Below are positions 29,964 to 32,857 of a stretch of DNA of 32,857 nt, piece after piece. Made by a program: the position numbers and the translations under genes. How positions within the stretch are numbered: position 1 is the stretch's first letter; every line of letters begins with the position of its first letter. The notes below the pieces were generated by a model that ran no database searches, had not been told where the DNA came from, and saw only the letters and a program-made list of their open reading frames with translations. This DNA comes from Gemmatimonadota bacterium (GTDB lineage: Bacteria > Gemmatimonadota > Gemmatimonadetes > Longimicrobiales > Gaopeijiaceae): assembly GCA_022826025.1 (NCBI GenBank), contig JAJDVR010000206.1, forward strand, positions 1 through 32,857, given 5' to 3'.

Positions 29964-31150
29964 CCCGGGGAGAGTTCCGCCAGCAGATCACGCACGACTC
30001 CGACCACGAATTCCGGTGTCTGGTAGGGGTAGTTGTGTCCCGTCCCCGGGGGCGTGTGGATCAGGCGTGCGTCGGACGACACCTCGAGATACCGCACGCG
30101 CACGCGCTCGAAGAAGTTGATGGCGCGGGTGGCCGCCGCCTCGTCCATGCCCAGCGGCTCGATGATCCCGGCGGCGCTCTCGTCGGGGATCACGACCAGG
30201 ACCGGCATGTCGCCGAGTTCGCCGTCGTACACCATCAGATCGGGGGCCGTGGCCGAGACCACGTCCGCGGCGAACTCGCGGAAGATCGAAGCCTCGGCGA
30301 AGGACGACGCTGCGCGCCGGCGGTTCGCCTCCACCGCGTCGCCTACATCAGCGAGCAGGCGGCGCTGGCTGCGCACGATCCCGCCGATCTCCGTGTCCGT
30401 CTCGGCCAGCGCGTCCTCGGGGTCTGTCCATTTGCCGAACACCTTGGCGAGTCCCTGCCGCTCCGCATCCTTCACCAGTTCATCCAGGGCGCCCGCGCCG
30501 TATGCCGGCGCGTAGATGAAGGCATCGGGAGGAGAAGCGTCGAGGAGCACGAGGGCGGCGGTCCGGTCCGGATGGCGCCGGGCGAAATTCGCCGCAAGCA
30601 GCCCGCCGTAGGAGTGGCCGGCCAACACGAACGGTCCGGCCTCCCCGGCCCCTTCGAGCAACTCCGCCAGCTCTTCGGCCTCGAACGCCGTGCGGCGCGG
30701 AAACGGCCCCGGGTCGCTCCACCCGGTGCCGGGGCGGTCGAAAAGGATCGAACGGGTCTCGTCGCGGATGGCGGCGTGCAGGTGGTAGAGGGCGAGTCCC
30801 TGGCCGTGACCGCCCGGAATCCAGATGACGGTCGGCCCGCCCCGGGCGTCTCCCTCCGCGATGATGTGCATGCGGTAGCCGCCGACGTCCACGAGTGCGC
30901 CGGGCGGGGGATGGTCGAGCGCGAGCCGCGAGATGTCGACAAAGGACGTGATGCCGCCCCAGAGCAGAATAGCCGACGACGCACCGGCGCCCAGGACGAC
31001 GAGGGTCCCCGCGCGCGACCACAGGGAGCGCGGCTGCGGTTGGAGGCGCCGGAGGCCGATTGCGAACAGGGAGGCGATCACGGCGATGCCGGCCCCGATG
31101 GCCATACCCGCCCATGGCTGCGAGAGAAACGGATACATCAGGGGCAACAT
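29960..31150 (-). CDS. Membrane-anchored alpha/beta hydrolase
   Basis: This 396-residue protein has two N-terminal membrane segments (about residues 13-32 and 48-66) and a C-terminal alpha/beta-hydrolase domain. It has the oxyanion region WIPGGHGQGL, FDRPGTGWSD, the nucleophile Ser180 in AGHSYGG, and the catalytic His372 in GTGHNYPYQ. The triad looks complete. The substrate is not evident; esters or small lipophilic compounds are typical. Three bases separate its ATG from the upstream HAD gene's stop, and it overlaps the degenerate hydrolase gene downstream. Confidence 0.9.
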   Translation of the reverse strand: MLPLMYPFLSQPWAGMAIGAGIAVIASLFAIGLRRLQPQPRSLWSRAGTLVVLGAGASSAILLWGGITSFVDISRLALDHPPPGALVDVGGYRMHIIAEGDARGGPTVIWIPGGHGQGLALYHLHAAIRDETRSILFDRPGTGWSDPGPFPRRTAFEAEELAELLEGAGEAGPFVLAGHSYGGLLAANFARRHPDRTAALVLLDASPPDAFIYAPAYGAGALDELVKDAERQGLAKVFGKWTDPEDALAETDTEIGGIVRSQRRLLADVGDAVEANRRRAASSFAEASIFREFAADVVSATAPDLMVYDGELGDMPVLVVIPDESAAGIIEPLGMDEAAATRAINFFERVRVRYLEVSSDARLIHTPPGTGHNYPYQTPEFVVGVVRDLLAELSPG

Positions 31151-31153
31151 GAT

Positions 31154-31783
31154 TCAGAGCGACTCGATCACGTCCGCCAGTCGTCCCAGATCATCGATCA
31201 CCGCGATGGCGAGATGTTCCGCCCCGCCCCCGTCCAGCCCCGCCGGATTGTGCCACACGACCTCGAGGCCCGCCGAAACCGCACCCCGTATGTCGCGCGG
31301 CGAGCCCGCCACGAACAACACCTCGCGCGCGGGGACGCCGAGCGCCTCCACCCCCGCATGATACATGCGCGGGTCAGGCTTGTAGAACCCGGCTGACTCG
31401 GCCGTGACGACCGAGCGAAAGGGGGCTCCGATCAGCCCTGCCGCGCGCACACCCAGCACCTGCGAGCAGTTGGTCGCCACGCCGATCGGCATCTCCCGCG
31501 CGATTCGCCGCAGCGCTGCGCCCGCGCCCGGCCACGGGGCCAGTTCGTCCCAGCGCGCTTCGAGCTCGCCGGCAAGCGCGCGCGGCAGGCCGACGGCAGC
31601 CGCAGATTGCGCAACGAGGTCCAGGTACGGCACGTAGGCGCCGGTCCCGTACGTGAGCCGCAGGTACTCGAAGCGCCAGCGACGGCCTCGCTCCTCGCTC
31701 CCCGCGATGTCGTCCCAGAGCGACCACGAGTCGAGCAGCGCCGAGAGCAGGTCGAAGAGGACGCCTCTCAAGGCAACGCTCAT
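31154..31783 (-). CDS. HAD-superfamily hydrolase (haloacid dehalogenase type II-like)
   Basis: This 209-residue HAD enzyme has the nucleophile Asp11 (VLFDLLSALL), motif II Thr104/Asn105 (GVATNCSQ), motif III Lys135 (GFYKPDPRMY) and motif IV around Asp164 (LFVAGSPRDIRGAVSAG). The last block and VVWHNPAG resemble L-2-haloacid dehalogenases more than phosphatases. Motif I lacks the usual Gly-Thr after the nucleophile (Ser-Ala here), which is atypical. It is cytoplasmic. Its ATG overlaps the stop of the DUF1080 gene (ATGA) and it is followed closely by the membrane hydrolase gene. Confidence 0.87.
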   Translation of the reverse strand: MSVALRGVLFDLLSALLDSWSLWDDIAGSEERGRRWRFEYLRLTYGTGAYVPYLDLVAQSAAAVGLPRALAGELEARWDELAPWPGAGAALRRIAREMPIGVATNCSQVLGVRAAGLIGAPFRSVVTAESAGFYKPDPRMYHAGVEALGVPAREVLFVAGSPRDIRGAVSAGLEVVWHNPAGLDGGGAEHLAIAVIDDLGRLADVIESL

Positions 31784-32857
31784 GATCCCCCGAGATCCAC
31801 CATCCGGAGATTCCGCCAGCGAACCTTGATCCCACCGCCATCGTGGATCTGGAGCGCGATCGAGCCCTCGGCCTCGCCGATCCTCGCATCCTCGAAATCC
31901 ACCATGCGCGTCCCGTTCAGCCAGGTCGTGACCCGGTCGCCCACCGCCCGCACCCGCAGCGTGTTCCAGTCGCCCATCCTGAGCGCAGCGTCGAGCGCCG
32001 GATCGGGCTGCACCAGCCAGCCGCGCCCGTAGGACTCGTAGATCCCACCGGTGAAGAGCCCCGGCGGCGCCACCTCGGCCTGCCAGCCGGTCACGACCGT
32101 GCCCTCCACGCTGGAGCGGAAGAAGACGCCGCTGTTGCCGTCCGCTTCCTGCTTGAAGTCGACCGTCAGGTCGAAGTCTCCAAATAACTGCTCTGTCGTC
32201 AGATAACCGTACTCGGCGTCAGGACCGCTCTCACACACCAGCTCCCCGTTTTCGACATACCAGAGTTCGGTTCCGTGCACGCGCCAGCCGTCGAGGTTCT
32301 CGCCGTTGAAGAGCGAGACCGGCCCCAGCGGCAGGATCCTGATGTTCCGATAGAAGACGTTGCGCCCGTGGTCCTGGAGCCCGATGGGACCCGACGCCGC
32401 GCGCCCGTAGCGCGGATAGGGCGCGAACTTGCTGGCGGCGACCAGCGCCTCCCATTCCGCCGAGCCGAGTTCGTATTCCACGGTTTTCACGCCGTTCAGC
32501 CAGTGCTCCACGTGGTTGTTCGCGATGCGGATGCGGCCCTCGTTCCACTCTCCGGGGCCGTGCAGCGTCTTCTCGCCCGCAGCGTGCAGGTCGTAGTTGT
32601 CCCCGGTAAGATGCGTGCGCATGTCCATCGTGCCCATCTCGATGTACGCGGTGTCGTCGAGCACCTGGTACTCGGGCGCGTTGAACCAGATCTCGGCTTC
32701 CTCCTCCTCGATCACGCGGTACAGGACGCCGCTGTTGGCCACCTCCGAGAGCATGAAGTCGAACCTGAGGTCGAAGTCCGAGAAGGATTCGGTGGTGACG
32801 ATGTCGCCGCCCACGGGGACATCCGGATCCACCGCGGTCGCGCCGACCACAAGCATG
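31780..32857 (-). CDS. DUF1080 (3-keto-disaccharide hydrolase-like) protein with two domains, 5' truncated
   Basis: About 358 residues are visible and the gene continues past the window end. Two DUF1080 concanavalin-like domains are seen. Domain 1 is incomplete at its start: SFSDFDLRFDFMLSEVANSG, APEYQVLDD, WNEGRIRIANNHVEHWLNG, GPIGLQDHG. Domain 2 is complete: SLFNGENLDGWRVHG, LTTEQLFGDFDLTVDFKQE, DWNTLRVRAVGDRVTTWLNG, GSIALQIHDGG. Because domain 1 lacks its usual LFNGxxLxGW opening, the in-frame ATG at 32856 is not the true start. The family includes periplasmic 3-keto-disaccharide hydrolases and carbohydrate-binding proteins. It overlaps the HAD gene and heads a four-gene operon. Confidence 0.9.
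   Translation of the reverse strand, partial: MLVVGATAVDPDVPVGGDIVTTESFSDFDLRFDFMLSEVANSGVLYRVIEEEEAEIWFNAPEYQVLDDTAYIEMGTMDMRTHLTGDNYDLHAAGEKTLHGPGEWNEGRIRIANNHVEHWLNGVKTVEYELGSAEWEALVAASKFAPYPRYGRAASGPIGLQDHGRNVFYRNIRILPLGPVSLFNGENLDGWRVHGTELWYVENGELVCESGPDAEYGYLTTEQLFGDFDLTVDFKQEADGNSGVFFRSSVEGTVVTGWQAEVAPPGLFTGGIYESYGRGWLVQPDPALDAALRMGDWNTLRVRAVGDRVTTWLNGTRMVDFEDARIGEAEGSIALQIHDGGGIKVRWRNLRMVDLGGS

Overview
The window is GC-rich and densely coded. Its gene content is secreted and lipid-anchored peptidases, amidohydrolases with lost active sites, a 6-bladed beta-propeller lipoprotein, DUF1080 domains, PIN-domain toxin-antitoxin pairs and a DUF222-HNH gene. I infer a Gemmatimonadota-like environmental or host-associated bacterium from that style of content; there is no rRNA or other marker gene here to prove it.

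Layout. (1) 1-2803: a copper-export module. A truncated copA-type P-ATPase is divergent from a CueR-type MerR regulator, with a textbook 19-bp-spacer MerR promoter between them. The regulator gene is stop-start coupled to an orphan polyamine-type binding lipoprotein. (2) 2833-10187: one DUF222-HNH endonuclease gene (about 521 codons when rejoined) split by a 5.8-kb integrative element (about 3340-9143). The element is bounded by 15-bp imperfect direct repeats and carries a P4-type tyrosine recombinase at its right end. Its other contents are a signal peptidase I, a beta-propeller lipoprotein, an HU-like gene remnant, an (AAGC)7 tract with hairpins, and an unrecognised gene between two diverged direct repeats. 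(3) 10188-13571: a repeat-bearing spacer and two PIN-toxin/RHH-antitoxin modules on either side of a saccharopine-dehydrogenase-like oxidoreductase. (4) 13596-20272: an exported S9 peptidase divergent from two coupled amidohydrolase-family genes. Of the three amidohydrolase domains in that pair, two lack the metal-binding HxH. (5) 20308-23301: a lone AAA-type ATPase and an M49-like metallopeptidase lipoprotein. (6) 23407-28448: a co-directional run of FAD oxidoreductase, Tat-exported PLP enzyme, dicarboxylate/amino-acid symporter and M29/NicX-like metalloenzyme. (7) 28451-29082: a Phd-VapC module. (8) 32857-29127 (minus): a tightly overlapping operon of a DUF1080 protein, a HAD hydrolase, a membrane alpha/beta hydrolase and a second alpha/beta hydrolase lacking its catalytic Ser and His.

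How the genes fit together: most host genes point to uptake and breakdown of peptides and amino compounds at the cell envelope (S9, M49, M29-like, symporter, PLP enzyme). Copper resistance, toxin-antitoxin modules and one mobile element are added to this. The two least ordinary features are the integrative element that targets a conserved HNH-gene motif and the repeated pairing of intact enzymes with catalytically degenerate homologues.
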